Of a DNA stretch of 64,000 bases, positions 14,759 to 23,557 are shown piece by piece. The DNA lies in the NCBI GenBank assembly GCA_003481745.1, contig QULP01000001.1, positions 1-64,000 of the forward strand, written 5' to 3'. The DNA is from Firmicutes bacterium OM04-13BH (GTDB lineage: Bacteria; Bacillota; Clostridia; Lachnospirales; Lachnospiraceae). The stretch's first letter is position 1, and each line of letters opens with the position of its first letter. The translations under genes and the position numbers were made by a program. A model generated the notes under the pieces. It was given only the letters and a program-made list of their open reading frames with translations, did not search any database and was not told where the DNA came from.

Positions 14759-15952
14759 TTATCTAAGAGCCAATGCAGGCTCTAATTTTGCTGCTTTCAA
14801 TGCTGGTAATAATCCGCCCAATAATGCTGTAAGCACAGACACAGCAACTGCAACAACAGCAACGCTGATTGGATAACTCGGTGTTCCCACCGGGGAATCC
14901 ACAGGGAGCAACGCTCCAATACAATGCACCAAAATCAGCGAAATCAAAATAGCTGCAAAGCAAACGAATATTGATAAAATCAACTGTGAGCCTAAAACCA
15001 ATGCCACAATATTTGTTCGTGAAGCACCTATCGCTCTGCGGATCAGCAACTCATGTGTGCGCTGTTCCAATGAAGATAGTCCGATATTGATCTGCCCTAA
15101 TACGGAAACAAACAGCAACAAAAGCGAAGTAACCAAAAGCCCTAATTGCAGTATGGACAATACCGAATCATAGGTATCTCCAATATCACTCCGCCCAGCA
15201 CTTTCCCAGTAACCGCCAATGGTATCAGTCAAAATGTCGCCAAGGGCAGAATGTATCTGTTCGATTGTCAGTCCTGTTGTGGGATGCCAATACACATTTG
15301 CATTTTGTACTTGCCACATTGCTGGTGCGAAATTGAGGATCGCCGCAGAATCCGCATAGATAGTCGGAAAATCCCTGCCATCGTTTACTACTCCGACAAT
15401 ATTGAATGGGGTTAACGAAAGTGTGCTTTTTACATTTCCTGCAGCATAGGGCGAATCATTAAAATAGTTTTTAGCTTCTTTGTTTATGACCACTTCAAGC
15501 GATCCGCCCTCACTCGAAGGCTCTAACCATCTACCGGATGTCATTGGAAGATTATAGACTTGACTATATGCCTCCGTGGTGCAAACTAAATCAAAAGCCA
15601 TCAGGTTTTGGTAAACATCATTCGGCGGTATTGGCGTTAAATCTTTCATTGGTGCAAATCGAATATCTTCTCCCATAGAAAAAGTAACAGCGGCTACATC
15701 ATCAATGGCTTCAAATCTCTGGAATAATTGTTCCATTTTATTTCTATCGTGAAAATCGGATTCCGTTATCACGAATGAGTAAGTAGGTGACCAGCCATAT
15801 ACCTGTGCGTTTACGGAAATCAAATACTCCCGTCCAAGCGTACCAACTAATACCGATCCAAGCATTGCGATAATGCCTACAAGCATTGAAACACTTGTCA
15901 GAATACTTCTAAGTGGAGACAGACGAAGGTCTTTAAGTATCATTTTTAGCAC
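14759..15952 (-). CDS. MacB/FtsX-type ABC transporter permease
   Basis: This 397-residue protein has one N-terminal membrane helix (SMLVGIIAMLGSVLVG), a large extracytoplasmic domain (about residues 40-265) and three C-terminal helices (LLVTSLLLLFVSVLGQ, LILSIFVCFAAILISLILV, SVAVVAVAVSVLTALLGG). It also has the FtsX motif EQRTHELLIRRAIGASRTNI. That is the MacB topology, used for mechanotransmission or export of peptides and antibiotics. Its start overlaps the ATPase gene by 20 bases. Confidence 0.93.
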   Translation of the reverse strand: MLKMILKDLRLSPLRSILTSVSMLVGIIAMLGSVLVGTLGREYLISVNAQVYGWSPTYSFVITESDFHDRNKMEQLFQRFEAIDDVAAVTFSMGEDIRFAPMKDLTPIPPNDVYQNLMAFDLVCTTEAYSQVYNLPMTSGRWLEPSSEGGSLEVVINKEAKNYFNDSPYAAGNVKSTLSLTPFNIVGVVNDGRDFPTIYADSAAILNFAPAMWQVQNANVYWHPTTGLTIEQIHSALGDILTDTIGGYWESAGRSDIGDTYDSVLSILQLGLLVTSLLLLFVSVLGQINIGLSSLEQRTHELLIRRAIGASRTNIVALVLGSQLILSIFVCFAAILISLILVHCIGALLPVDSPVGTPSYPISVAVVAVAVSVLTALLGGLLPALKAAKLEPALALR

Positions 15953-16646
15953 AAGTTATCCTCCCTCCATCCATTTCAAAAATCGTATCACAGGTATCTG
16001 CAATATCAGGATCGTGCGTAACCAACAGCAGCATAATTCCATTTTCTTTTACGACGCTGTGCAACAGTTCCATAATCTGCGTTCCCGTCTTTTTATCCAA
16101 CGCTCCCGTAGGCTCATCACATAAAATGGCTTCCGGAGATACTGCAAGCGCCCTTGCGATTGCAACTCTTTGTTGTTCACCGCCGGACAAATTGATTGGG
16201 TAATCATTTTCCTTGCTTTCTAAGCCGACACTTTTTAGCAAGCCTGTAATTATCTCGTGACGCTGTTTGGCGGTAAACGACTTTTTGGCATAGAGTAGGG
16301 GTAATTCGATATTTTCCCATACCCGCAAGTGCTTAATCAGAGAGTAGTTCTGAAATACAAATCCGATATTATTGGCTCGCAGTATAGACAGATCACGGTC
16401 TTTCAAAGCAGAAATAGATATACCATCATAAAGGTACTCGCCCTCATATTCCCGATTTAACAAGCCAATAATGGATATAAGGCTTGTTTTGCCTGAGCCG
16501 GACTTTCCGACAATGGCATAACTGCGCCCTCGTTGCAATTCCATATTAGCGTTGGTTACTGTTGTCAGCATATCGCCATTATTCAATTTGACGCTTGCTT
16601 TCAAATCCTTTATTTTGATTAAAGTCTTTTCGGAAATTCCTTTCAT
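15933..16646 (-). CDS. ABC transporter ATPase, MacB/LolD type
   Basis: The 237-residue ATPase has Walker A GKSGSGKTS, Q-loop FVFQNYSL, signature LSGGEQQRVAIARAL, Walker B AILCDEPTGALD and switch His in VTHDPD, typical of the LolD/MacB export class. The frame is open eight codons further, but AGGGGGAT places the start at 16646, six bases after the adaptor stop. It pairs with the permease at 14759-15952 and the adaptor at 16651-17505. Confidence 0.95.
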   Translation of the reverse strand: MKGISEKTLIKIKDLKASVKLNNGDMLTTVTNANMELQRGRSYAIVGKSGSGKTSLISIIGLLNREYEGEYLYDGISISALKDRDLSILRANNIGFVFQNYSLIKHLRVWENIELPLLYAKKSFTAKQRHEIITGLLKSVGLESKENDYPINLSGGEQQRVAIARALAVSPEAILCDEPTGALDKKTGTQIMELLHSVVKENGIMLLLVTHDPDIADTCDTIFEMDGGRITCAKNDT

Positions 16647-16650
16647 TTTA

Positions 16651-17505
16651 TCAAATCCCCCTCGGATCAAGGTTTGGCGGAGTAGCAGAAACTACATCGC
16701 CCTCCTCTAAGCCGGACAGTATTTCTATATTGGCTCCGTCTGTCACACCCAATGTCACTTTTGTTTCCACTCTTTCTCCATTCGGAGTAATTACAGTAAC
16801 CAATCCCGTCCCTTGTCTACCCGCTATTACCGACAGCGGCAATATAAGGACATCATTTCTCGTTGTCGCCGTTATGACTACCGTTGCACTTTGCCCCGAT
16901 TTCACATCGACTGTTTGACTGATCAAGCATTGCAGAATGCCCTCTTGCGGCACGATTCCCGTAAACGCATTTTCATCTGCGGCAGGCGACACCACGGCAA
17001 TCATATCGGTTGGTCCTACACCATCATATACTTGAAATTTTGCTTTCAACTCTGCATACTCCGGTAAGGTACTCAAAAAATTATCTGCCTCTACATTGAG
17101 GGCAAATCCTGTATAATGCACTATCGCTACGGGATAATTACTCGGTACGCTTTCATTGGATGGGGCAATAGAGGTAATTGTACCATCCACCGGAGATTTC
17201 AATTCTTTGCCGTTCACAGTTCCAATAATTTGCCCGGCAGTGATTTTTTCTTCTAATTCTACCGCTGTATTAAATATGCCATTTTCGGGTGAGAAAATAA
17301 TAAACGGTACTGCCGGAACAATAGTCGTTTGCGTTGAAACGGTTGGAGTAATTGTCCCTCGTACAACTGATACCGTTTTTTCTGCGGATGTTGCGCTATC
17401 TGTAAGATTGTTTTCGTCTGTCTGCCCAATTGCAGAGCAGGCAGATAGCGTAAATACAAGAAACAAAATAGAACATAGCAGCATTTGTTTTCTTAGCAAC
17501 TTCAT
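16651..17505 (-). CDS. MacA-like periplasmic adaptor lipoprotein
   Basis: A 284-residue protein with a signal peptide and lipobox LSACS, followed by a lipoyl/barrel-sandwich hybrid domain (AGQIIGTVNGKELKSPVDGTITSIAPSNESV) and a beta-barrel/MPD-like C-terminus (GARxxTGLVTVITPNGERVETKVTLGV, EILSGLEEGDVVSATPP). The family links MacB-type pumps to the cell surface; in Gram-positives it supports peptide export or resistance. GGAGGA lies just before two adjacent ATGs. It is first after the terminator-like hairpin that separates it from the two-component genes. Confidence 0.9.
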   Translation of the reverse strand: MKLLRKQMLLCSILFLVFTLSACSAIGQTDENNLTDSATSAEKTVSVVRGTITPTVSTQTTIVPAVPFIIFSPENGIFNTAVELEEKITAGQIIGTVNGKELKSPVDGTITSIAPSNESVPSNYPVAIVHYTGFALNVEADNFLSTLPEYAELKAKFQVYDGVGPTDMIAVVSPAADENAFTGIVPQEGILQCLISQTVDVKSGQSATVVITATTRNDVLILPLSVIAGRQGTGLVTVITPNGERVETKVTLGVTDGANIEILSGLEEGDVVSATPPNLDPRGI

Positions 17506-17534
17506 CATTCCTCCTTATGCTGTATCACAAAAAA

Positions 17535-17590
17535 TACGAGCCTCTATCTTGATACTTTTATTGTACCAAAACAGAAGCCCGTATTTTCTT
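17535..17590 (-). terminator. Terminator or attenuator between the histidine kinase and the exporter genes
   Basis: On the minus strand AAAATACGGGCTTC and GAGGCTCGTATTTTTT can pair (two mismatches, loop near 29 bases) and end in a T-run. It lies after the kinase stop and about 27 bases before the adaptor start, so it may cap the regulator transcript or attenuate read-through into the exporter. Confidence 0.55.
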
Positions 17591-17642
17591 GATTGCTCGT
17601 AAGATATTCCTCTTTTTTTCTATGCAAATTCTTACAATTTTC

Positions 17643-18728
17643 CTACGCCAACGGCAAAGTAATTGAAAACTTGTTTTGATCCTCTTGGCTCTCTGCAACG
17701 ATTGTACCATTGTGTAGTTCAACAATCTGCTTTGCAATCGCCAAACCTAATCCAGCTCCTCCACTGCTTGTACTTCTCGCTGCGTCAAGCCGATAAAACT
17801 GCTCGAAAATCCTGTTTAACTTTTCTTCCGGCAGAGTATCGCCGTGGTTACAAAAAATAATGCTGACCGTATCTTCCTGACATTGTGCGCTGATCGTGAT
17901 ATCCGTATTTTCAAAACTGTAGATAACCGCATTTCTCAAAAGGTTATCAAAAACACGCTGAATTTTGTCTGCGTCACATCGAAGCATTATATCATCATCA
18001 ACACAAAGATTACATTGCAAATTCTTTGATTTGAGCATAGGCTTAAATTCATATACAAGTTGCTCCAGCAGGCGAGTTAAATTGATTTTCGTGTATTGTA
18101 ATGTAATATCGTATATATTGAATCGTGTTATCTCGAAAAACTCGTTAATCAGATCCTCTAACCGTTCTGCCTTACCAAGAGTGATTGAAAGGTACTTTTC
18201 TCGAAGTTCCTTTGAGATTTGCGACTCATCACGCAGTAAAGTAAGATACCCGATTACAGAAGAAAGCGGTGTTTTCAAATCGTGTGCAAGATACATAATC
18301 AGGTCATTTTTTCGCTGCTCATTTTCTTTTGCAAGCCTTGCATTACTTTCAGCCTCTTGTTTTAACTGATTGATGTTAGCGGCGATTTCACTCAACTCCG
18401 GGGACATTTCAATGTAACTGACATTCTGATCGAACATTTTTCCTGTCGCAGCCTGTACCTCGTACACATAGGCGACTACTTTTTTCAAAAGTAGGTATGT
18501 CATGTATATAATACAGCCACCCCACACGATTACAGCCACTATATAAAGATATACTGTTCTGTAATACAAGTAATAATACAAAACATACTTGCGGAGAATT
18601 TCCTCTGCCATAATTCCTAAAAGAAAAGTACCGCCAAAAATAAGCACAGAGCAAATCGCACATTGAATTACATACCCTTTGAACAAGGTAGAGAGCAGAT
18701 AGTTTTTTTCTTTTTTATTCAATTTCAT
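17643..18728 (-). CDS. VanS-like sensor histidine kinase
   Basis: The 361-residue kinase has two membrane helices (about residues 14-40 and 56-84) with only a short outside loop, a HAMP-like linker, and H-box LAHDLKTPLSSVIGYLTLL. Its N box is NLLRNAVIYSF and its G boxes lie in SSGGAGLGLAIAKQIVELHNG. The short sensor and H-box resemble VanS and related envelope-stress kinases. Its start overlaps the response-regulator stop by 14 bases. The probable targets are the adjacent exporter and carboxypeptidase genes. Confidence 0.93.
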   Translation of the reverse strand: MKLNKKEKNYLLSTLFKGYVIQCAICSVLIFGGTFLLGIMAEEILRKYVLYYYLYYRTVYLYIVAVIVWGGCIIYMTYLLLKKVVAYVYEVQAATGKMFDQNVSYIEMSPELSEIAANINQLKQEAESNARLAKENEQRKNDLIMYLAHDLKTPLSSVIGYLTLLRDESQISKELREKYLSITLGKAERLEDLINEFFEITRFNIYDITLQYTKINLTRLLEQLVYEFKPMLKSKNLQCNLCVDDDIMLRCDADKIQRVFDNLLRNAVIYSFENTDITISAQCQEDTVSIIFCNHGDTLPEEKLNRIFEQFYRLDAARSTSSGGAGLGLAIAKQIVELHNGTIVAESQEDQNKFSITLPLA

Positions 18729-19416
18729 ACCCTACCCCCCAAACAGTTTTAATGAACTTCGGATTTTTTGAAGGTTCATTCAATTTTTCCCGAAGCCGCC
18801 CAATGTGCGCCATTACCGTATTGTTACTGTTGCGAAGATACTTTTCTTTCCACACGGCTTCAAATAACTCCTCCGAGGCGACAACTTTACCCTGATGTTC
18901 GCACAGATACCACAGAATAGAAAACTCCAACGGAGTCAAGGCTATTTCTTTGCCATACAAGTAGCACTTGTGGCTGACTCTGTTTATCAGTAGACCTCTG
19001 ATGTCATACTCGTCTTTTTCTTCGGATTGGCTCAAATTAGGACTGTTATAGCTCTGATAACGCCTTAATTGCGTCTTTACTCTTGCCACAACCTCTAAAG
19101 GATTAAACGGTTTCGTTATATAATCATCCGCACCAATCGTAAGCCCCATAATCTTGTCGCTATCCTCAATTTTGGCGGTAAGCATAATAATAGGGAAGTA
19201 AAACTTTTCCCGAATTTTTTGGCAAAGTCGAAAACCATCAATATCCGGCAGCATAATATCAAGTATCGCTAAATCAATCTGCGACTGTTTGATACATTTC
19301 ATCGCCTCTAACCCATTATAACATTTATATACTGAATAACCATCGTTACTCAAATACACTTCAAGCAGATCAACGATTTCTTTTTCGTCATCCACAATTA
19401 AAATCTTCTTGTTCAT
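18715..19416 (-). CDS. VanR-like response regulator (OmpR family)
   Basis: A 233-residue OmpR-type regulator. The receiver (residues 1-120) has acidic pocket VDDEKE, phospho-acceptor Asp in LAILDIMLPDIDG, and switch Lys in DDYITKPFNPLEVVAR. The winged helix (residues 135-232) has ALTPLEFSILWYLCEHQG and NTVMAHIGRLREKL, ending GVGYEIE. It lies six bases after a small XRE gene and overlaps the kinase gene. Confidence 0.95.
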   Translation of the reverse strand: MNKKILIVDDEKEIVDLLEVYLSNDGYSVYKCYNGLEAMKCIKQSQIDLAILDIMLPDIDGFRLCQKIREKFYFPIIMLTAKIEDSDKIMGLTIGADDYITKPFNPLEVVARVKTQLRRYQSYNSPNLSQSEEKDEYDIRGLLINRVSHKCYLYGKEIALTPLEFSILWYLCEHQGKVVASEELFEAVWKEKYLRNSNNTVMAHIGRLREKLNEPSKNPKFIKTVWGVGYEIE

Positions 19417-19421
19417 TGATC

Positions 19422-19634
19422 CTACACCTCATTTTCGGGTACGGCTTCCATTATGTCGCCAAAATCACACTCTAAGTATTCGCATATATTCAACAGCACG
19501 GGAAGGGTAACATTTTCATTTTTTCCGAGTTTCGCAAATGTACTTTTGCTTGCCCCGACCGCTTCTCGTAATTGACTCTTTTTCATTCCCTTGTCAATCA
19601 GAAGTTTCCAAAGTTTGTTGTACCGTACTTTCAT
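19422..19634 (-). CDS. Small XRE-family regulator leading the two-component operon
   Basis: The 70-residue product MKVRYNKLWKLLIDKGMKKSQLREAVG...STFAKLGKNENVTLPVLLNICEYLECDFGDIME is a compact helix-turn-helix of the YozG/XRE type. GGAGG is seven bases before ATG 19634; the frame opens six codons earlier without support. It is the first gene of the operon and may repress the promoter at 19664-19692. Confidence 0.9.
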   Translation of the reverse strand: MKVRYNKLWKLLIDKGMKKSQLREAVGASKSTFAKLGKNENVTLPVLLNICEYLECDFGDIMEAVPENEV

Positions 19635-19663
19635 TTCCGCACCTCCACCCAAATATAGTTTGT

Positions 19664-19692
19664 ATTATAGCACTTTGAGAGTGAAATCGCAA
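19664..19692 (-). promoter_or_regulatory. Promoter of the XRE-VanRS-like operon
   Basis: On the minus strand TTGCGA (19692-19687), 17 bp, TATAAT (19669-19664). The spacer contains CACTCTCAAAGTG, a short dyad that could be an operator for the XRE protein or the response regulator. Confidence 0.65.
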
Positions 19693-19761
19693 TTATTAAG
19701 TCTGTATTTTGAGACTTTTAGTTTTCAAACCGGCACAATATCTTTCTGATATGTAATCCAA

Positions 19762-19782
19762 CCGCCTGCAAAATGCAGGCGG
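19762..19782 (-). terminator. Strong GC hairpin after the CD1108-like gene
   Basis: CCGCCTGCA and TGCAGGCGG form a perfect 9-bp stem with a 3-base loop, ten bases past the stop of the CHAP protein gene. The T-run that follows on the minus strand is poor, so termination is probable but not textbook. Confidence 0.6.
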
Positions 19783-19792
19783 CTTGTGTATT

Positions 19793-20983
19793 TTAATAGG
19801 CAGGTGCGCCATAGCCAAGAATCTCGTAATAACCGATAGAATACTCATTGACTCGGCAACTGTCGCCGGAGTTGCCCTCGACCGTATAAACCTTGCCGTT
19901 TTCGACCTTTTGAACAATACCCGTATGGTCGGATAATCCATCCTGACCACTTTCGTCTGCCCAATCGAAGAAAATAATCATTCCGGGGGCAGGCTCGGCG
20001 CTGCCATCCAGCCATTGTCCACGATCCTTAAACCATTGTACTCCGTTGACACAGCCTGCATATTTTGGGATAACTCCAGCGTCGATATAGCCGCACTCGT
20101 TGGCACACCAAGATACAAAGCAAGCACACCATTCTACACGGGAGTTAAAACCGTACCACGACCAATACGGCTGACCGCCCACATTGCCAACCAGAGAGAG
20201 TGCAACGGTCACGATCTGTCCGTCGCCGCCTGTAATGCCGTAAAGCACCTGTGACCAAAGGTAATTGTTTTCATCTGCAAGCAGTTCAGCGAGGTAGCCT
20301 TTCTGTTCTTCGTTAAAACCATATTGCGCCGCCATTTCCTCGGCAGTCTTGTGGCTGACGGTAATATACAGATAGGTTTGTGTGACCGTGCTTTCAGTTT
20401 CCACGATATTACCGTGTCCGTCATCGGTTTCGGTAATAACTGTTTCGGTCTTGCTCTCTGTTCGGGAAGATATTTGATTCATCTCCCAAAAGATGTCTTT
20501 TAAGAGTTGCTTTTTGCCATCGTCCATTGTGGCAACCTCTTGGGGGTTATCTTGATCCGTATTCGTTTTTACAGAGTAAACGGCAAGCACCTCTTTCCAA
20601 ACGGCTCTGCTGCCACTCATTTCAAGAACATCATAGGATACCGAGTTCTTTTCCTCTTGCAGCTTGGTATCGTATTCGGTATTGATTTCCTGCACAACGG
20701 TCTGCATACTCATTCCAGTGCCGGAATCTTCGTCTGAGAAGAAAATGCCAAATACTGAGCCGAGGATCATACCAATCAGGCAAATCACGATAATAACCAA
20801 AACCGCCACCCAGCCGCCTGCGGCGATAGCGGCAATCAAGGCTTTCGTTCCGGCAATAATCGCTTTAATGGCAAGTGCGGTCGCTTTGGCAATCGCCTTT
20901 ACCGTAACCACGGCGGCTTTTGCCGCAGCCCTTGCCGCTTGTGCTGCTCTCTGTGCAGTTTTAACCGTAATGATTGAATCCAC
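19793..20983 (-). pseudogene. CD1108-family conjugative-element CHAP protein, N-terminally truncated
   Basis: The 396-residue frame keeps an Ala/Lys-rich amphipathic segment (VKTAQRAAQAARAAAKAAV), a membrane helix near residues 57-80 (WVAVLVIIVICLIGMILGSVFGIFF), a central domain and a C-terminal CHAP amidase/endopeptidase (WCACFVSWCANECGY with catalytic Cys, and SDHTGIVQKVENGKVYTVEGNS with His). In intact elements the protein has a longer N-terminus and acts in cell-wall opening during conjugation. Here its 5' end is fused inside the last repeat of the neighbouring gene, and the only start is a GTG within that repeat, so I regard it as a broken remnant. Confidence 0.8.
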
Positions 20984-21271
20984 CTAAAAATCCTGGATTG
21001 CTATGCCCCCGCTTATGCCCCTTGTCATCATAATGGTTTAAACCGCCAAAGAATCCTGGTCGACTCTCACCTACTTTATGCCCGTTATTGTCATAATGAT
21101 TCATACCACCAAAAAAGGAAGGCGAACTATGTCCGATTTTCTTTCCATTTGCATCATAGTCGTTCATACCACCAAAGAATCCTGGTCTGCTCTCGCCTAC
21201 TTTTTTCCGTTTGCATCATAATGGTTTATGGATCCAAAGAATCCTGGTCTGCTATATCCTTTTTTACTCAT
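20961..21271 (-). pseudogene. Tandem 21-residue repeat protein (PGFFGGxNHYDxNGxK), frameshifted
   Basis: From ATG 21271 (GGAGG eight bases upstream) the frame reads MSKKGYSRPGFFGSINHYD and then breaks at a T6 run at 21201-21206. Adding one base restores about 100 residues made of five copies of a 21-residue unit with core PGFFGGxNHYDxNGxKxG. The units differ at a few positions (NDYD, SPSFF, DDKG), so the repeat is old enough to have diverged. Similar short repeat proteins occur in Lachnospiraceae, with no known function. The last unit is cut by the junction with the CD1108-like remnant. Confidence 0.75.
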
Positions 21272-21466
21272 AATGTCATCCTCCTGACTCTATTAGCCTC
21301 TTGTTTGATCTCAGAATAACACACTTTTCTCATTTGGAAGTCGCATAACAGGCGACATTCTTTTATCGCATTTACATTCATTATACCATTTATAATTCTT
21401 CCGACAATACGCAATAAAGCCGGAAGCCACGTTATCATCCATGACCTCCGACTCGTTCTGCTTATT

Positions 21467-22621
21467 CTACACTGTCCTTACACCCAAATCAACTCCTCTC
21501 TCCGTTTTATCTTTTCCCTGCTTTTCTTGAATAATCCTCTTATTGATCTCAAGCCGTTCATGAATGGATAATTTCTTATCTTTTCCATCTACCGCCTGCT
21601 TCTGCTGTGCCGGTTTTCTATCTGTTTTTCCTACATCCTTAACAACTTCATTCGCTTCGGTACTTGTTACCCTCTCATCTGCTCTTCCTTCATATCTTTC
21701 TGCTATCTGCTGTTCTCGTCTCTCCTTCACACCTTTTTCCTCCAGATTGCAAAAACTCTGCAGATACGGAAGCACATGATTCTGCATGTCTGTCAGATCT
21801 TCCATATACTTTTGGAACTCTTCACTTCCTTTGCCTTTCTGGTAATTGATCCAATACTCATCTGTAAGCTTCATTTCATTATCATACTTCAACTGACTCA
21901 CAATACCGCCATGTCCATTTCCAATATCCATTGACTTCTTAAAATGATGCAGCATCTGTTCACCTTTTTCCGCATAATATACAGTCACATATATCTTTGC
22001 AATTTTTGTAGGTTCCTCTGTCTTCGGATCACGTTTTGCATACCATTCTTTATCCATTTCTGCTGTTTTTGCATCCAGCTCAGACAGCTTCTGACATCTT
22101 GGATTCATGAGATCACTTTCTTCACAATAGTTTACATACACCATCGGCTCCAAATCTTTTGGAAGCTCCGGTTCATAGGCTTTCAGTCTTTCCAGCAATA
22201 CACCTGCACGAACAGACTGATCGCATTCTTCGTCTACAATATCCTTCAAGTAAGAAACATAGTAATGAATATTACCGCTTTGTAAATCCAGCATTACTTC
22301 CTGTACCGTATTTTCTCCCATCTCAACATTATCCCGATACTCATACGGATCAAAAGCTTCTGCAATCTCATCCAATGCCTCTGCCAGCTGTTCTGTTGTC
22401 ATCTTCTCTGGATACATCGCTTCCCGAACATCCCGCATCGGTACATACTTATAGTCTGGCAATGCTTCATGAATTTTCTCAATCCCTTCCCGTACTAGTG
22501 CAAGTTCTCCATAAAACCGAACATCATTCATCAGATTACCAAATACAGTATTTCCTTTTACGATTGCAAATTCGGCTTCATCATAGTAACTGTCTTCCGG
22601 ATCACGATAGCTAATTCCCAT
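21467..22621 (-). CDS. Conjugative-element protein, YodL/DUF4316-like; 5' end probably truncated
   Basis: The 384-residue protein has an acidic N-terminal domain ([20 protein letters not shown]), helical central parts ([17 protein letters not shown]) and a Lys/Glu/Gln-rich tail ([20 protein letters not shown]). I associate these blocks with YodL/DUF4316-type proteins in Firmicute conjugative elements, but the assignment is from memory and only moderate. No ribosome site precedes the ATG; coding-like sequence continues in frame upstream to the helicase remnant, so the true start was lost by a deletion near 22625. Confidence 0.6.
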   Translation of the reverse strand: MGISYRDPEDSYYDEAEFAIVKGNTVFGNLMNDVRFYGELALVREGIEKIHEALPDYKYVPMRDVREAMYPEKMTTEQLAEALDEIAEAFDPYEYRDNVEMGENTVQEVMLDLQSGNIHYYVSYLKDIVDEECDQSVRAGVLLERLKAYEPELPKDLEPMVYVNYCEESDLMNPRCQKLSELDAKTAEMDKEWYAKRDPKTEEPTKIAKIYVTVYYAEKGEQMLHHFKKSMDIGNGHGGIVSQLKYDNEMKLTDEYWINYQKGKGSEEFQKYMEDLTDMQNHVLPYLQSFCNLEEKGVKERREQQIAERYEGRADERVTSTEANEVVKDVGKTDRKPAQQKQAVDGKDKKLSIHERLEINKRIIQEKQGKDKTERGVDLGVRTV

Positions 22622-22626
22622 TCGTA

Positions 22627-22838
22627 GGTCTTCCCAGCTCCTACTACGTGTGCCAGAAGTACATTGTCACCATAAGGCTGGTGTGCGACAGCGTTTTTCT
22701 GATGTGGGCGAAGTTCTATTTCCGGATTCATTCCTGGAAAAGTCAAATGACTGCCATCGTATTCACGGGGACGGATGCTGTTAAATCGTTCATTGTACAC
22801 CTTTACCAGACGTTCACGCCTCTGCTGATCTTTAAAAA
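22627..22838 (-). pseudogene. Fragment of a conjugative-element SNF2-type helicase
   Basis: The minus strand reads [20 protein letters not shown]...[22 protein letters not shown]...[13 protein letters not shown]. This is the linker and Walker A start (GAGKT) of the very large helicase/methylase protein of clostridial conjugative transposons. Both ends are cut: upstream it joins the N-terminal piece of another gene, downstream it stops at Walker A and runs into the YodL-like gene in another frame. Confidence 0.8.
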
Positions 22839-22904
22839 TCCAGTCCCTGCGATTTCATTTTGTGTACGTACTACATATTCCTGAAAATTTTCTTTTTTTG
22901 CCAT
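22839..22904 (-). pseudogene. 22-codon 5' fragment of a conjugative-element gene
   Basis: AAAGGAGG then ATG (22904) begins [22 protein letters not shown] and then changes abruptly to helicase sequence. The good ribosome site and start show it was a separate gene behind ssb; its body is deleted. Confidence 0.6.
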
Positions 22905-22929
22905 AATCAACTTCCTCCTTTTGCTGCTA

Positions 22930-23201
22930 TATCTTTTCACTCCTTCGCTGTCCGTATAACTTCCTGTGCGGATTCGTCCGCTGATGACGATCTTGGTTCC
23001 TTTTTTCAAATAGATTTCCGCGAACTCTGCGTTCTTTCCGAATGTCACGCAGGGAATAAAATCTGCTTCCCTTTCCCGGTCTTTTCCATACCTCCGGTCA
23101 ACCGCTAACGTATATCGCGCCATTGCAGTTTTGTTATCATCCTGCAAATATTTGATCTCCGGAGCTTTTATAAGCCGTCCCATTAAAATCACTTTGTTCA
23201 T
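22930..23201 (-). pseudogene. ssb: Single-stranded DNA-binding protein, C-terminally truncated
   Basis: ATG 23201 with AAGGAGGAAG upstream starts MNKVILMGRLIKAPEIKY, followed by an OB fold (RYTLAVDRR, ADFIPCVTFGKNAEF, GTKIVISGRIRTGSYTDSEGVKRY). After about 91 residues the sequence changes: the usual C-terminal strand and acidic tail are missing and the frame runs on into the following fragments (to 22803). Loss of the acidic tail would remove partner binding. It is an element-borne ssb rather than the chromosomal copy. Confidence 0.85.
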
Positions 23202-23273
23202 CTCATCTTCCTCCTTTCTTTGTTCTGATTTACTTGTTCCATATGAATCAGGCCTGGATTCAATTGAGAGCAC

Positions 23274-23557
23274 AAAAACAATTTATTACCACTGCATCAG
23301 ACTTTCTTTTTTACGCCCTCATATAACGAAACGCTCAGAGGGTAAAATACAGTGGGCAAAAACAAAAAATTTTATTTTTTTGTTTTTATCTCTCACATAT
23401 ACAAAAGAAGAACGGTGTTTTTACAGGGTGTTGGAGAATTTTTTTTATTTTTGCGCAAAAAAATAGCTATAAGACTCCATTTTTTGAAATCTTATAGCTT
23501 TGCTATTGATAATATTAAGTTACTATTAGTTTTAATAATTAGAATTATTTTATCAAC
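23274..23557. other. A/T-rich intergenic gap
   Basis: No gene is supported here; it has long A and T runs. The only recognisable element is the terminator hairpin at 23464-23506. This gap marks the edge between the mobile-element remnant and the flavodoxin operon. Confidence 0.6.
23464..23506 (-). terminator. Terminator of the flavodoxin/hydrolase operon
   Basis: On the minus strand AGCTATAAGA and TCTTATAGCT pair around a loop of about 15 bases and end in ATTTTTTT. It is about 50 bases beyond the stop of the FMN reductase gene. Confidence 0.75.

Noticed and set aside
21467..22621. Plus-strand open frames opposite the YodL-like gene (for example 22159-22614)
   Set aside because: Pro/Ser/His-rich reverse-frame sequence without ribosome sites.
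19422..23273. Integrase or excisionase gene and attachment sites for the mobile region
   Set aside because: No recombinase motif or flanking direct repeats could be found; the element seems incomplete.
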